Assembly (NCBI RefSeq): GCF_020819555.1
Contig: NZ_JAJHJB010000018.1
Coordinates: forward strand, 43,340-107,339
Direction: 5' to 3'
DNA: 64,000 nt
DNA from: Pelosinus baikalensis
GTDB lineage: Bacteria; Bacillota; Negativicutes; DSM-13327
The notes under the pieces were generated by a model, which ran no database searches, was not told the origin of the DNA, and was given only the letters and a program-made list of their open reading frames with translations. Every line of letters begins with the position of its first letter. The first letter of the stretch is position 1. Shown piece after piece: positions 7,422-16,238 of this stretch. Both the position numbers and the translations under genes were made by a program.

Positions 7422-8762
7422 TTATTGAATTTTTTCCAAATTAGGGTTTTCGCAGACAGAGCGGCCAATTTTAGAAAGATTGCACCATTGACTATTAATC
7501 TTTACCCGAACGATATCCGCAGTAAAATCATTATTGGTTTCATCAGAGTTTTCCAGTAAAGAAGAACCAACTCCATAAATGTCCACAGGTACATCCATCT
7601 CTTCAAACTCTCTTATTTTTTTTGCATTAAATCCCCCTGTGACACAAATCTTGACTTGTTCACACCACTCTTTGGCAATTGCAGTTTCCTCTTCATTTAG
7701 ATCCCATTCATGATAAACGCTGTCAATTGCTTCTCGCAAATTCCACACAAGTCTCGGTGACACTCCCATATCCTGCTGCTTATTTCCCGTAGGAACAATG
7801 GATTTATCCCGCATATTTTTAGAGGTATCAGGACGTACCCCATATAGCTTATATTTTTCCGCTTCATCAAATTGACCTTTCTTATAATAAGCAAGGTAGG
7901 CAGCAAACATCTTCGTCATTACAGCTTTCGTTTCACCGACACAATCATTATGAAAATCAACTAATACCAATCTGGAAACGATTTTGTCAAAAATGCGGGA
8001 ATACTGCATCATGGTCTCAACGGTATCTCCCAAGAAACAACAAATTGTCGCATGGGCAATGGTTCCTCCACCTTCTCCGCCCCACCAAGTTCCCTGTTCA
8101 TCTGTACTTACAAATCGAGAATTTTTCTTACTATATTTTTGGTTGTAGGCTTGAATCGCCAATGAATAGGCATATCCATGCAAAGCCTGCATTTTATAGT
8201 GAGCAAATCGTGCAGGAAAAAATAAAATATCTTTAGAGCGACTAGCGACTAACGTATTATATACATTCGTGGCAATTCGAGTTGGCTCAGCAATAACCCC
8301 TAAGATCACCGTCTCTAGATTAGCAAAATCCCGGTAACGGCCACGAATTCTAATAACGGGTTGTACACTAAATGGATCTCCATCATACTCAACGAAGGTG
8401 CCATCCTGCACTGCTTCAACCTCTAATGTATGGTAGGTATTTACGAATTTTCCTTCTTCATCAAAATAGCCAGTACACATTTTTATAATTGCTAAAGCCT
8501 CATCTACCCCAGCGACTAAACTCCATGGTCTTCTGCGAGTAAAAAATTGCATTTCAACTTCAACATCGCCAACCTGCACCATAGAACAATCCACATCTTT
8601 AATGTCACTATTGCCGGAAAACGTATACCCTTCCTTTGCCAATGCTTCTAATAAGATTACATTATTACTAAAATATTTATCAGAATACCAGCCTCGCCGA
8701 ATTTTATCTGCTTCAATTTTAAAAATTTCTGCTGCTAATCTTTCACCATTAAATATAGCCAT
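7422..8762 (-). CDS. pncB: Nicotinate phosphoribosyltransferase-like enzyme
   Basis: A PRTase of the NAPRT family, 446 residues, expected to turn nicotinate and PRPP into nicotinate mononucleotide in NAD salvage. Recognisable regions are the N-terminal YFSNNVILLEAL, the FTRRRPW segment, FPARFAHYKMQALHGYA, the phosphate-binding DFHNDCVGETKAV and the C-terminal CVTGGFNAKKIREFE followed by VDIYGVGSSLL, which matches the TIM-barrel phosphate loop of the family. The next gene upstream encodes an NrtR-like Nudix regulator; NrtR proteins control NAD salvage genes, which supports the assignment. Substrate could still be a related pyridine or amide. Confidence 0.82.
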   Translation of the reverse strand: MAIFNGERLAAEIFKIEADKIRRGWYSDKYFSNNVILLEALAKEGYTFSGNSDIKDVDCSMVQVGDVEVEMQFFTRRRPWSLVAGVDEALAIIKMCTGYFDEEGKFVNTYHTLEVEAVQDGTFVEYDGDPFSVQPVIRIRGRYRDFANLETVILGVIAEPTRIATNVYNTLVASRSKDILFFPARFAHYKMQALHGYAYSLAIQAYNQKYSKKNSRFVSTDEQGTWWGGEGGGTIAHATICCFLGDTVETMMQYSRIFDKIVSRLVLVDFHNDCVGETKAVMTKMFAAYLAYYKKGQFDEAEKYKLYGVRPDTSKNMRDKSIVPTGNKQQDMGVSPRLVWNLREAIDSVYHEWDLNEEETAIAKEWCEQVKICVTGGFNAKKIREFEEMDVPVDIYGVGSSLLENSDETNNDFTADIVRVKINSQWCNLSKIGRSVCENPNLEKIQ

Positions 8763-8852
8763 TTTTTTGCCCCTCTCTCACATTGAATAAAGATACAGAC
8801 TATTTAAACTTACAAACTATGATTCTTTGTTTCTTTGTAGCGCCTCACTCTA

Positions 8853-9764
8853 TTATTCCTCTTCATCCTTCCATCGAGGATTAAAAAGATATAACTTGGA
8901 AGGTCTAAACTGCTTGCCTTCTGATAATAATGTTGTTTTTGTCAGCATTCGTTTAACTTTTTTTCGAAAATAAGCATCTGCTAATTCCCGGCGATATAAA
9001 ACCTCATACACTTTTTGCAGTTCAGTAAGCGTAAATAATTCTGGCATCAAGCTAAAAGCAATGTCTGTATACATTACTTTATTTTTCAACCTATCAAGAG
9101 CATACTGTATAACTTTAGCATGTTCAAAAGCTAAGCCATCTTTATTCTCGACATACGTGTTTTCTGTTTTTGAGATATGTCCCTCCACTGTATTTTTTAC
9201 TATCACATGATCTTTTATGGTTATTTCTTTATTTTCTATTATAATTTCAAAGGTTTGCTCAAGAATATATCCATTTATCGTTGGATGTTTATATTTGCCA
9301 ATCACATTACTGCGGACATTAAACCATCGTACATCTTCTGCATCTTCACCTGATTTTACAGTAAACTTTTTTCGATCTACCAAGGCCATGTAGGATGTGC
9401 TTATCACCCTTCTATGAAGGTTAGTATAGACTCGCCCCCATGTATAAAGCTGCTCCATATATACATTCTCCAAGTTTGTTTCTTCCTTCAATTCCCTTAC
9501 AGCAGCTTCATCAATGCTTTCTTCGTAATTAACAAACCCTCCTGGCAAAGACCATTTTCCCTCTTGGGATGCATTGCCATTTGTTTTTAATACGTCCTTT
9601 TTCTTTTTTACCAAAAGAATTTGCAGTACCTTATCAGGCAGTCGTCTTGGATCTTTATCTTCACTATCAATTGCACTGAAAATAACCATATCTACCGTAT
9701 TCGAGGAATGTATTTGATGGTTGCTGCCATCATCTTTAAAAAAACCATGTTTGGATTCATTCAT
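8853..9764 (-). CDS. nrtR: NrtR-like Nudix regulator (Nudix domain plus winged helix)
   Basis: 303 residues. An N-terminal Nudix domain carries GGFVNYEESIDEAAVRELKEE (split: glycine-rich loop, then REL and EE), with the usual late glycine of the box replaced by asparagine (EETNL). A C-terminal winged-helix region (PELFTLTELQKVYEVLYRR, then KVKRMLTKTTLL) is the hallmark of NrtR regulators, which bind ADP-ribose or related NAD metabolites and repress NAD genes. The neighbour is a nicotinate phosphoribosyltransferase gene, which fits that role. The start is ATG at 9764 with GGGAGG eight bases before. Alternative: an ordinary Nudix hydrolase with an accessory domain. Confidence 0.78.
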   Translation of the reverse strand: MNESKHGFFKDDGSNHQIHSSNTVDMVIFSAIDSEDKDPRRLPDKVLQILLVKKKKDVLKTNGNASQEGKWSLPGGFVNYEESIDEAAVRELKEETNLENVYMEQLYTWGRVYTNLHRRVISTSYMALVDRKKFTVKSGEDAEDVRWFNVRSNVIGKYKHPTINGYILEQTFEIIIENKEITIKDHVIVKNTVEGHISKTENTYVENKDGLAFEHAKVIQYALDRLKNKVMYTDIAFSLMPELFTLTELQKVYEVLYRRELADAYFRKKVKRMLTKTTLLSEGKQFRPSKLYLFNPRWKDEEE

Positions 9765-9882
9765 ATCCTTAACCTCCCGCTAATTATCATATCCGATGGA
9801 AGTTAAAACCCCACCAGAATCAAGTCTTCTTTAGAAAAAAATAGAGTAATTGGCGGTTTCCATTTAAGATAATTCTTATATC

Positions 9883-9913
9883 ATCATTTTGATATTATCA
9901 TTTTGATATTATC
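9883..9913. repeat. Short tandem repeat upstream of the NrtR-like gene
   Basis: A 14-base unit (ATCATTTTGATATT) occurs twice head to tail and is followed by the first three bases of a third copy. It lies about 120-150 bases upstream of the regulator's start, in very AT-rich DNA. It could be an operator pair or simple slippage. Confidence 0.7.
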
Positions 9914-10020
9914 TTATTAGTATTATTATACATGTCCTTGATTCTCTTGGCAATTTATTTTCAGAAAAGTTTCTTGATTCAATTAAAGGATATCTTCTTT
10001 TTAAGTAGCAGTTCCACGTA

Positions 10021-10073
10021 ATGATATAGAAATAGTCCGATCGATATATTCGACCGGACTATTTCTATATCAT
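10021..10073 (-). terminator. Intrinsic terminator of leuS
   Basis: Perfect 19-bp inverted repeat (10021-10039 and 10055-10073) just downstream of the leuS stop codon. Confidence 0.8.
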
Positions 10074-10093
10074 TACATTCTAAAATAAATTCA

Positions 10094-12574
10094 TTAACGT
10101 ACTACAATATTAACTAATTTTCCTGCTATGGCAATTACTTTTATCACTTGTTTCTCATGAATCAGTACCTGCACTTTTTCTTGCTCTAATACTTTTTCTT
10201 CTAATTCCTTTGGCGTAAGTGCGGCAGAAACAACAATTTTTTCCCGCACTTTCCCATTAATCTGTACAACAATTTCTACTTCTTCTAACTTTATAGCATC
10301 CTCATCAAACACAGGCCATATATGTTTATGGACACTACCTTGACCAATGGTTTCACTCCACAATTCTTCTGTGATATGAGGCGCGAAAGGGGCTAACAAG
10401 CATAATAAACTTGAAACAAGTTCTCGCACTAACCCAGGATTGACAGCTAGATTCTGATCCTTAGCGGTATACATTGCATTTACTAATTCCATAATAGAAC
10501 TAATGGCGGTATTAAAGTTAAAGCGATCACCAATATCTTCTGTTACTTTCTTAATCGTTGCATGCAATACACGTCTAAGATTTCGTTCCTCTTTACTAAG
10601 AGTGCTATTGTCATATCCCGATTCTTCTCCTGCCATGAAAGAAGCATAGTGATCCACAATTCTCCACAGACGTCCAAGGAATCGATAAGAACCTTCTACG
10701 CCTTGATCATTCCATTCTAAGTCACGTTCCGGCGGAGCAGCAAATAAAATAAACAATCGAGCTGTATCAGCCCCATATTTTGCAATAATTTCTTCAGGAG
10801 ACACAACATTACCCTTAGACTTAGACATTTTGGAACCATCTTTTATAACCATTCCTTGTGTTAATAGGTTCTTAAATGGCTCATTTACATTTACTAATCC
10901 TGCATCTTTAAGCACTTTTGTAAAAAACCTTGAATATAAAAGATGTAATATCGCATGCTCAATACCACCAATATATTGATCGACAGGTGCCCAATAATCA
11001 GCCTTTGAGGAATCAAAAGGAAGATTTGTATTCTTAGGGTCTGCATAACGCATATAATACCATGAGGAACAAATAAAAGTATCCATCGTATCAGTCTCAC
11101 GCTTCGCAGGGCCACCACATTTAGGGCATGTACAATTTACAAACTCTTCCACCTTGGCTAACGGCGAAACCGAGCCTGCAGCAAAATTTACATTCTCGGG
11201 CAATAAAACAGGTAACTGTTCCTTTGGAACAGGCACACTACCGCAGTCAGCACAATTGATAAGAGGAATTGGTGCCCCCCAATAGCGTTGACGAGATACC
11301 AGCCAATCGCGCAAACGATAATTTACATGGCGTTTGCCATAGCCTTGTTCTTCTAACCATTTTGCGATTGCTACTTTACCTGCTTCACTCTTCATACCAC
11401 TAAACTGCCCAGAATTGACCATGATACCATCGCCGCTGTATGCGCCTTCCATCGTGTCTAGTGCCAATTCTTGCCCTTCAGGCTGCACAACGATCTTTTT
11501 AGTTAAATTATATTTATTGGCAAATTGCCAGTCTCGTTCATCATGGGCTGGAACGCCCATAACTGCCCCAGTACCATATTCCACCAAAACATAATTTGCT
11601 ACCCAAATTGGCACCTCTTGACCAGTGAACGGATTTATAGCATAAGCCCCTGTAAATATACCTTCTTTTTCAAACTCACTGGAGGTTCGGCTAATCTCGC
11701 TCATATTGCGTACTTTATCAACAAATTGACGAATTTCCCCTGCATTGTCTTTACCAGCAATCAGCTTTTCTACCAATTTATGCTCCGGTGCCAATACTAC
11801 ATAACTTACACCAAAAGCCGTATCATGTCGTGTTGTATATACAGCAATTTTTTCTTTAGAACCGGCCACAGCAAAGCTGAATTCCGCACCTTCACTACGA
11901 CCAATCCAATTTTCCTGCATCGTTTTAACTCTCTCAGGCCAGCCCTTAAGCTCACTAAGATCATTTAAAAGCCGATCCGCATAGTCTGTAATTTTGAAAA
12001 ACCACTGTTCTAATTCTTTTTTAACTACGACAGAATCACAGCGCCAGCAAGCACCATCAATTACTTGCTCATTTGCGAGCACGGTATTACATTCATTACA
12101 CCAATTCACTGCAGCTTTCTTCTTATAGGCAAGTCCACGCTCTACGAACAATAAGAATAACCATTGGGTCCAACGATAATAATCAGGATGACAGGTTGCC
12201 ACTTCTCGATCCCAATCATAAGATAAGCCTAATTCCTGCTGTTGACGCCGCATATTAGCGATATTTTCCCAGGTCCACTCTGCAGGATGAACACCATGCT
12301 TGATCGCCGCATTTTCAGCAGGCATCCCAAAAGAATCCCATCCCATAGGATGAAGTACATTATAACCTTGCATGCTTTTGAATCTCGCAATTACATCACC
12401 AATGGAATAGTTGCGAACATGACCCATATGTAAATTGCCGGAAGGATAAGGAAACATTTCTAAAACATAATATTCTGGACGCTGACGATTGAGTTCCGTT
12501 TTAAAAGCATTATTTTCAGTCCAGTATTTCTGCCATTTAGATTCAATTTCTTTAGGATTATATCTTTCGTTCAT
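10094..12574 (-). CDS. leuS: Leucyl-tRNA synthetase
   Basis: Class I aminoacyl-tRNA synthetase that charges tRNA-Leu in the cytoplasm; 826 residues, normal for bacterial LeuRS. HIGH-type motif YPSGNLHMGHVRNY (about 43-56), a zinc-like module with CNECNT and CWRCDS, the CP1 editing domain in the middle (TTRHDTAFGVSYVVLAPEH), a second Cys pair (NCADCG, CTCPKCGG), KMSKS motif in DGSKMSKSKGNVVSPEE, and the anticodon-binding and C-terminal domain. The start is ATG at 12574, with AGGAGG upstream. Expression is probably set by the T-box leader directly upstream, which reads uncharged tRNA-Leu. Confidence 0.98.
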   Translation of the reverse strand: MNERYNPKEIESKWQKYWTENNAFKTELNRQRPEYYVLEMFPYPSGNLHMGHVRNYSIGDVIARFKSMQGYNVLHPMGWDSFGMPAENAAIKHGVHPAEWTWENIANMRRQQQELGLSYDWDREVATCHPDYYRWTQWLFLLFVERGLAYKKKAAVNWCNECNTVLANEQVIDGACWRCDSVVVKKELEQWFFKITDYADRLLNDLSELKGWPERVKTMQENWIGRSEGAEFSFAVAGSKEKIAVYTTRHDTAFGVSYVVLAPEHKLVEKLIAGKDNAGEIRQFVDKVRNMSEISRTSSEFEKEGIFTGAYAINPFTGQEVPIWVANYVLVEYGTGAVMGVPAHDERDWQFANKYNLTKKIVVQPEGQELALDTMEGAYSGDGIMVNSGQFSGMKSEAGKVAIAKWLEEQGYGKRHVNYRLRDWLVSRQRYWGAPIPLINCADCGSVPVPKEQLPVLLPENVNFAAGSVSPLAKVEEFVNCTCPKCGGPAKRETDTMDTFICSSWYYMRYADPKNTNLPFDSSKADYWAPVDQYIGGIEHAILHLLYSRFFTKVLKDAGLVNVNEPFKNLLTQGMVIKDGSKMSKSKGNVVSPEEIIAKYGADTARLFILFAAPPERDLEWNDQGVEGSYRFLGRLWRIVDHYASFMAGEESGYDNSTLSKEERNLRRVLHATIKKVTEDIGDRFNFNTAISSIMELVNAMYTAKDQNLAVNPGLVRELVSSLLCLLAPFAPHITEELWSETIGQGSVHKHIWPVFDEDAIKLEEVEIVVQINGKVREKIVVSAALTPKELEEKVLEQEKVQVLIHEKQVIKVIAIAGKLVNIVVR

Positions 12575-12596
12575 TTAAAATCCTCCTATTTATAAA

Positions 12597-12838
12597 AAAT
12601 AAAAAACCGCCCCTTGGCTTATTAGCCAGGGACGAGTTATATACACCCGCGATACCACCCTGATTGACAGCTGTTGCCATCCTCTCAATGATTGTTAACA
12701 CTAATCAAGCGTCAGCTATTACTAATTCATAGCTGATCCTCCACAGTGAGTTCAGCAAATTTAAGGGCTGGCTCGCATCATCCGCCAACTTTCTGCACCA
12801 TAAACAAAGCCTACTACTCTGTATCTTAGGACTTGAAT
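12597..12838 (-). promoter_or_regulatory. T-box leader of leuS (leucine specifier)
   Basis: On the minus strand the T-box signature AGGGTGGTATCGCG (about 12660-12645) is followed by a strong terminator stem CCCTGGCT/AGCCAAGGGG and a T run ending at about 12600. Further 5' the stem I region contains GAACTCACTG, which puts a CTC leucine codon in the specifier position and matches the downstream gene. An uncharged tRNA-Leu would stabilise the antiterminator. Confidence 0.93.
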
Positions 12839-12841
12839 AAT

Positions 12842-12870
12842 ATTATATCCCACCCTATCTTGAAAGTCAA
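12842..12870 (-). promoter_or_regulatory. Promoter of leuS T-box transcript
   Basis: Minus-strand -35 TTGACT (12870-12865), 17-base spacer and -10 TATAAT (12847-12842), just upstream of the T-box leader. Confidence 0.8.
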
Positions 12871-12947
12871 ATTAACACTATTGGTGTCTATTATCTAGTT
12901 CTATATTTTTTAAAAATGCATATATTTTTTCTTGGGAGGTGTATTCT

Positions 12948-13340
12948 ATGTATAAACTAATCATAGGAAATATTAGAATTACAGTGTCTGACGATACGAT
13001 TAGCCATGAACAAGCAACTAGTGCTGCCAGACAGTCCATTTCAGCAGCCCAAGCACAAGGAAAAGTGTTATCTCATATTGAAATCAGCAAAGGGGAGACG
13101 GGTCTTGAAGTAACCCCTACAGAAAAATCAGGTCATAGAACATCACGTAAAACCATTAAGCAAAGCCTACTTGATGGCATGCATACAGCCATACAAGAAA
13201 AATTATACCCTACAGGTACATTCAGCAATAAAGACCTCTGGTATGATGGGGATACCGGACAAGAGTGGAGCGGCGAGGCCGTGCAAGTTGCCCGAGAGGA
13301 AGTCGTTGAGGAATTTGAAAAGTGGATGAAAACAGTATAA
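12948..13340 (+). CDS. Conserved hypothetical protein, 130 residues
   Basis: Not recognised. A soluble, charged protein without membrane segments or cysteines. The first half looks like a small alpha/beta unit (YKLIIGNIRITVSDDTISHE, then an alanine/glutamine-rich helix), followed by a basic linker (SGHRTSRKT) and an acidic C-terminal helix (VAREEVVEEFEKWMKTV). ATG at 12948 is chosen because GGGAGGTG lies seven bases upstream; an in-frame GTG at 12939 falls within that site. It stands alone between the leuS promoter, which is divergent, and its own terminator. Confidence 0.8.
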   Translation: MYKLIIGNIRITVSDDTISHEQATSAARQSISAAQAQGKVLSHIEISKGETGLEVTPTEKSGHRTSRKTIKQSLLDGMHTAIQEKLYPTGTFSNKDLWYDGDTGQEWSGEAVQVAREEVVEEFEKWMKTV

Positions 13341-13380
13341 AAACAAACCGGTCTCAAACTGTAGAGACCGGTTTGTTTTA
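13341..13380. terminator. Bidirectional terminator
   Basis: Inverted repeat AAACAAACCGGTCTC / GAGACCGGTTTGTTT with a short loop follows the hypothetical gene; the flanking A and T runs allow use from both sides. Confidence 0.85.
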
Positions 13381-13382
13381 TA

Positions 13383-13505
13383 TTACTGACTTACAGTAAG
13401 CGCTTTATCGAGATAATACAGTAAATCATCTATATCTTCCAGTCCAATGGATAGGCGTATAAGATCCTCTGTAATACCACTCGTTAATTGCTCTTCAGGC
13501 AGCAG
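13383..13505 (-). pseudogene. C-terminal fossil of a Cys/Met-metabolism PLP enzyme (O-acetylhomoserine sulfhydrylase-like)
   Basis: Minus-strand translation ends with the typical C-terminus of O-acetylhomoserine (thiol)-lyases and related enzymes: PEEQLTSGITEDLIRLSIG followed by LEDIDDLLYYLDKAL and a stop. Only about 40 codons remain of a gene of about 425. Just upstream in the same frame is an unrelated 20-codon stretch with four cysteines (13506-13568), stopped by TAG, with no ribosome site. This is a deletion remnant next to the cysteine desulfurase-ThiF pair. Confidence 0.75.
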
Positions 13506-13609
13506 CTACACTGCTGAGAAAGAAAAGTTACACTCGGGACAATCATATTGACAATCACTAAATGTCATGATCCAAAAAATATACAAATGTGTAATGCATT
13601 GCATATTGA

Positions 13610-14632
13610 TCACAATCCAAAATACTCTGTATAGAGGGCCTTTGCTTTATTTTCATTTTCAACATTTTTGATAATCGCCCGTCCGTCAGCAAAAAGAGTT
13701 ATTTCTATCTCATGAATTTTCAAACGCAAAAGAAAAGGATTGGATTGAATTTCTCCAACATGGGCCAAACGCTTTAGAATATCGGAAAAATCCATCTTGC
13801 GAACCTGACCTGGCACAATCTGCACTGCTTTTTGCCCGCATAGCAAAGTCGTATAGGTACCTTTTCCTTTAGCAAGATAATGATATTCATGTTTAACACA
13901 GGCAGGACAATCTGATTGCCTCGATAGCTCTTTGCTATGAAAAGAGTTATTCCAAACATCAATGAAAAGGGCTGACTTTCTGATATCAGAACTGCCAACC
14001 AGTATTTTTAAAGCTTCTGCCGATGCATAAGATGAAATGATACCCGTAATCATATTCAGCACTCCAACTGAGCTGCAAGTGCCGCCAGCCCCTGTTTCTG
14101 GCATTCCAGGCATGAAGCATCGATAACATGGAGTTTGTCCTGGAATCATGTTCGCAGTAAGACCATAACTCCCTAATACAGCCCCGTGCACCCAAGGAAT
14201 ATTCTTTTTTAAACAGACATCATTTAAAAGGAAGCGAGTCTCAAAATTATCCGTGCCATCCATGACAAGGTCAATATCCGTTAACAGCGTTTCAATATTT
14301 GAGGCATTCACATCGCTGACAATTGCCTCTAGTGTTATTTCTGAATTGACCTTTTCCAAATGCTGAGCAGCAGCAACGGCTTTAGGAAGTTGCTCACGAA
14401 CATCCGCTTCATCAAAAATCGTTTGCCGCTGTAAATTGCTTATCTCTACAAAATCACGGTCAATTAAGCGTATATATCCAATCCCAGCTCTCACCAAGTT
14501 ATTGGCAACTACAGTTCCCAGTGCTCCTAAACCAATGATCGCCACCCGACTGTGCCCAATCTTCTCCTGACCCGCTGAACCGATACCTTGAAAAATAGCT
14601 TGCCTGGAGTATCGTTCTGGTACATGTATCAT
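13610..14632 (-). CDS. ThiF/MoeB/HesA family E1-like adenylyltransferase
   Basis: An E1-like enzyme that adenylates the C-terminus of a small sulfur-carrier protein (ThiS or MoaD type) before sulfur transfer. RYSRQAIFQGIGSAGQEKI opens the fold, the ATP-binding loop is IIGLGALGTVVANNLVRAG, followed by DRDFVEISNLQRQ, the DGTDNFETRFLLND region and zinc pairs CYRCF and CPAC. A C-terminal extension of about 90 residues follows the usual core. Its ATG (14632) overlaps the stop of the upstream cysteine desulfurase gene as ATGA, so they are translationally coupled, and the desulfurase may supply the sulfur. No carrier-protein gene is adjacent. Whether it serves thiamine, molybdopterin or another product is open. 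Confidence 0.88.
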   Translation of the reverse strand: MIHVPERYSRQAIFQGIGSAGQEKIGHSRVAIIGLGALGTVVANNLVRAGIGYIRLIDRDFVEISNLQRQTIFDEADVREQLPKAVAAAQHLEKVNSEITLEAIVSDVNASNIETLLTDIDLVMDGTDNFETRFLLNDVCLKKNIPWVHGAVLGSYGLTANMIPGQTPCYRCFMPGMPETGAGGTCSSVGVLNMITGIISSYASAEALKILVGSSDIRKSALFIDVWNNSFHSKELSRQSDCPACVKHEYHYLAKGKGTYTTLLCGQKAVQIVPGQVRKMDFSDILKRLAHVGEIQSNPFLLRLKIHEIEITLFADGRAIIKNVENENKAKALYTEYFGL

Positions 14633-15786
14633 TTCATTTCCTCCACCAATTCTTTCCCAATGGCAGTAATTGCCTGTAAGCACGTTTCTATTTCTTCTTC
14701 TGTAGTAAAATAGCCTGGACTAATACGGATTGTGCCCCCCTGCAAGGTTCCCAGTACTCGATGAGCATCCGGGGCACAATGCAGACCTGGACGGACAGCA
14801 ATCTGAAAGGATTTATCCAAAATCATACACAGCTCATTCGCACTGATCTGCTCAAGATTAAAAGACACAACAGCAGCTCGCTGCTGTCCCAATGGCGGAC
14901 CATAAAGCACCACTCCCGGTATTTTCGCCAAACCTGCTACTAACAGATTTGTCAATTCTTCTTCCCGCTGCTTTATCTTTTCCATACCAGTTTCCATGAT
15001 ATATCGAATGCCGGCTCCAAGTCCGGCAATTCCTGAAGTATTAAGTGTGCCGCTCTCATACCGTTCTGGTAATTCATCAGGTTGTTCTAAAGACTCGGAA
15101 TGGCTGCCAGTACCGCCTTCACGCAAGGTTTTTAGAATAATCCCCTTATGGACATATAGCCCGCCAACCCCCTGACAGCCTAATAAAGATTTATGACCAG
15201 GAAAAGCCAAAAGGTCAATTCCCATTTCCTGCACATTGATTGGAAAAACTCCTGCAGTTTGGGCACAATCTACTAAAAAGGTAACACCAAACTCTTTTGC
15301 AATTTGTCCAATTTCCCCAATGGGATTTAATGTACCAGTCACATTAGAAGCATGAGTTATGGCAATTAACTTGGTATTTGCCTGAATAGCATTCTGAATC
15401 TCCCGGAGAGAAATTCCATTAACAGGCGATGTCGCCACCTTGGTAACAGTTACTCCATTTTTACGCAGCGCTTCTAAGGGGCGAGCCATAGCATTATGTT
15501 CCATAGAACTGGTAATAACATGATCACCTGGCTGCAACAATCCTTTTAAAGCCAGATTAAGAGAATCAGTAACATTTAAGGTAAATACCACCTGAGACGG
15601 ATGAGGAATCGCAAACAATGCTGCCGCTAATTCTCTTGTTTCTTGAACTAGTCTGCCAGCTTCAATTGCCATGGTATGCCCCGAACGGCCAGGATTTGCT
15701 CCGATTTGTCGCATAACCTTGTCAACCATTTGATATACGCTTTCCGGCTTAGGCCAAGAGGTGGCAGCATTATCCAGATAGATCAT
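14629..15786 (-). CDS. Cysteine desulfurase family protein (SufS/CsdA-like)
   Basis: A PLP enzyme of 385 residues that takes sulfur (or selenium) from cysteine. The N-terminal YLDNAATSWPKP, the EHNAMARPL segment, DCAQTAGVFP and the Schiff-base lysine in FPGHKSLLGCQGVGGLYV are visible, as is the RPGLHCAPDAHRVLGT active-site cysteine loop near residue 340. It matches the subgroup of short class V desulfurases often found away from the isc and suf operons. The start is ATG at 15786 with GGAAGGTG upstream. It overlaps the ThiF-like gene by four bases, so the two probably work together in sulfur transfer. A leader terminator lies 40-100 bases upstream. Confidence 0.9.
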   Translation of the reverse strand: MIYLDNAATSWPKPESVYQMVDKVMRQIGANPGRSGHTMAIEAGRLVQETRELAAALFAIPHPSQVVFTLNVTDSLNLALKGLLQPGDHVITSSMEHNAMARPLEALRKNGVTVTKVATSPVNGISLREIQNAIQANTKLIAITHASNVTGTLNPIGEIGQIAKEFGVTFLVDCAQTAGVFPINVQEMGIDLLAFPGHKSLLGCQGVGGLYVHKGIILKTLREGGTGSHSESLEQPDELPERYESGTLNTSGIAGLGAGIRYIMETGMEKIKQREEELTNLLVAGLAKIPGVVLYGPPLGQQRAAVVSFNLEQISANELCMILDKSFQIAVRPGLHCAPDAHRVLGTLQGGTIRISPGYFTTEEEIETCLQAITAIGKELVEEMK

Positions 15787-15822
15787 AGAAACTACACCTT
15801 CCTACTATTAAACTACAAATCT

Positions 15823-15890
15823 AAAAAAGACTAAGACATCTCCTTTATCAGGATACAACGATCTTAGCCTTAAATATCTTCTCAGTCCTA
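15823..15890 (-). promoter_or_regulatory. Leader terminator upstream of cysteine desulfurase (weak family member C)
   Basis: On the minus strand a stem AGGCTAAGA paired with TCTTAGTCT is followed by six T, ending about 40 bases before the desulfurase start. The preceding bases GACTGAGAAGATAT resemble the 5' part of the leader units at 4605-4670 and 5551-5681, but the small 4-bp hairpin is not evident here. Attenuation is likely; membership of the same family is tentative. Confidence 0.4.
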
Positions 15891-16238
15891 ATTTTGTTTT
15901 TCTAAATTACTAGTCGTTTAAATATTACTGCATTTGGATTTAGAATTCAAGTCATTTTTAACTCCAGTACTTAACTTCTTTAAAAAGAACCCTTGATAAA
16001 TATCTTAAACTTAGTGTATTGGCAGCAAGCACTGTTGCTTTATCGTTTCTATCACTATCTTTTTTGACAATATATATCGAAATACGATATTTCTTCTTGG
16101 AAAAAGTTTGACTATAGTGATAAAATAATACTAGCAACCCCAAAAAGTATCAGTGCGTCATGCATTTGACACCCTATCTTACGCTTTCGCTGCTTACTTA
16201 GGGTTTTTACAAAAATCTATAGAATAAAGAGGGTATTT
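15891..16238. other. Intergenic region between cysteine desulfurase leader and purB
   Basis: No gene is supported here. On the plus strand TTGACA (16064-16069) is followed after 17 bases by ATATTT, and the spacer holds the palindrome ATATCG-5-CGATAT, a possible operator-bearing promoter for purB with a long 5' leader. No purine riboswitch signature was found. Confidence 0.35.

Noticed and set aside
11525..11968. 147-codon plus-strand ORF inside leuS
   Set aside because: Antisense shadow of the editing-domain region of leuS; no homology or ribosome site.
13506..13568. 20-codon ORF with four cysteines (MTFSDCQYDCPEC...)
   Set aside because: No ribosome site and it is in frame with a pseudogene fragment; too short to defend as a gene.
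15958..16143. 61-codon minus-strand ORF between csd and purB
   Set aside because: No ribosome site, no recognisable motif, and it overlaps a likely promoter/operator for purB.
16143..16238. Purine riboswitch upstream of purB
   Set aside because: Looked for the purine aptamer signature; the conserved junction bases are not there.
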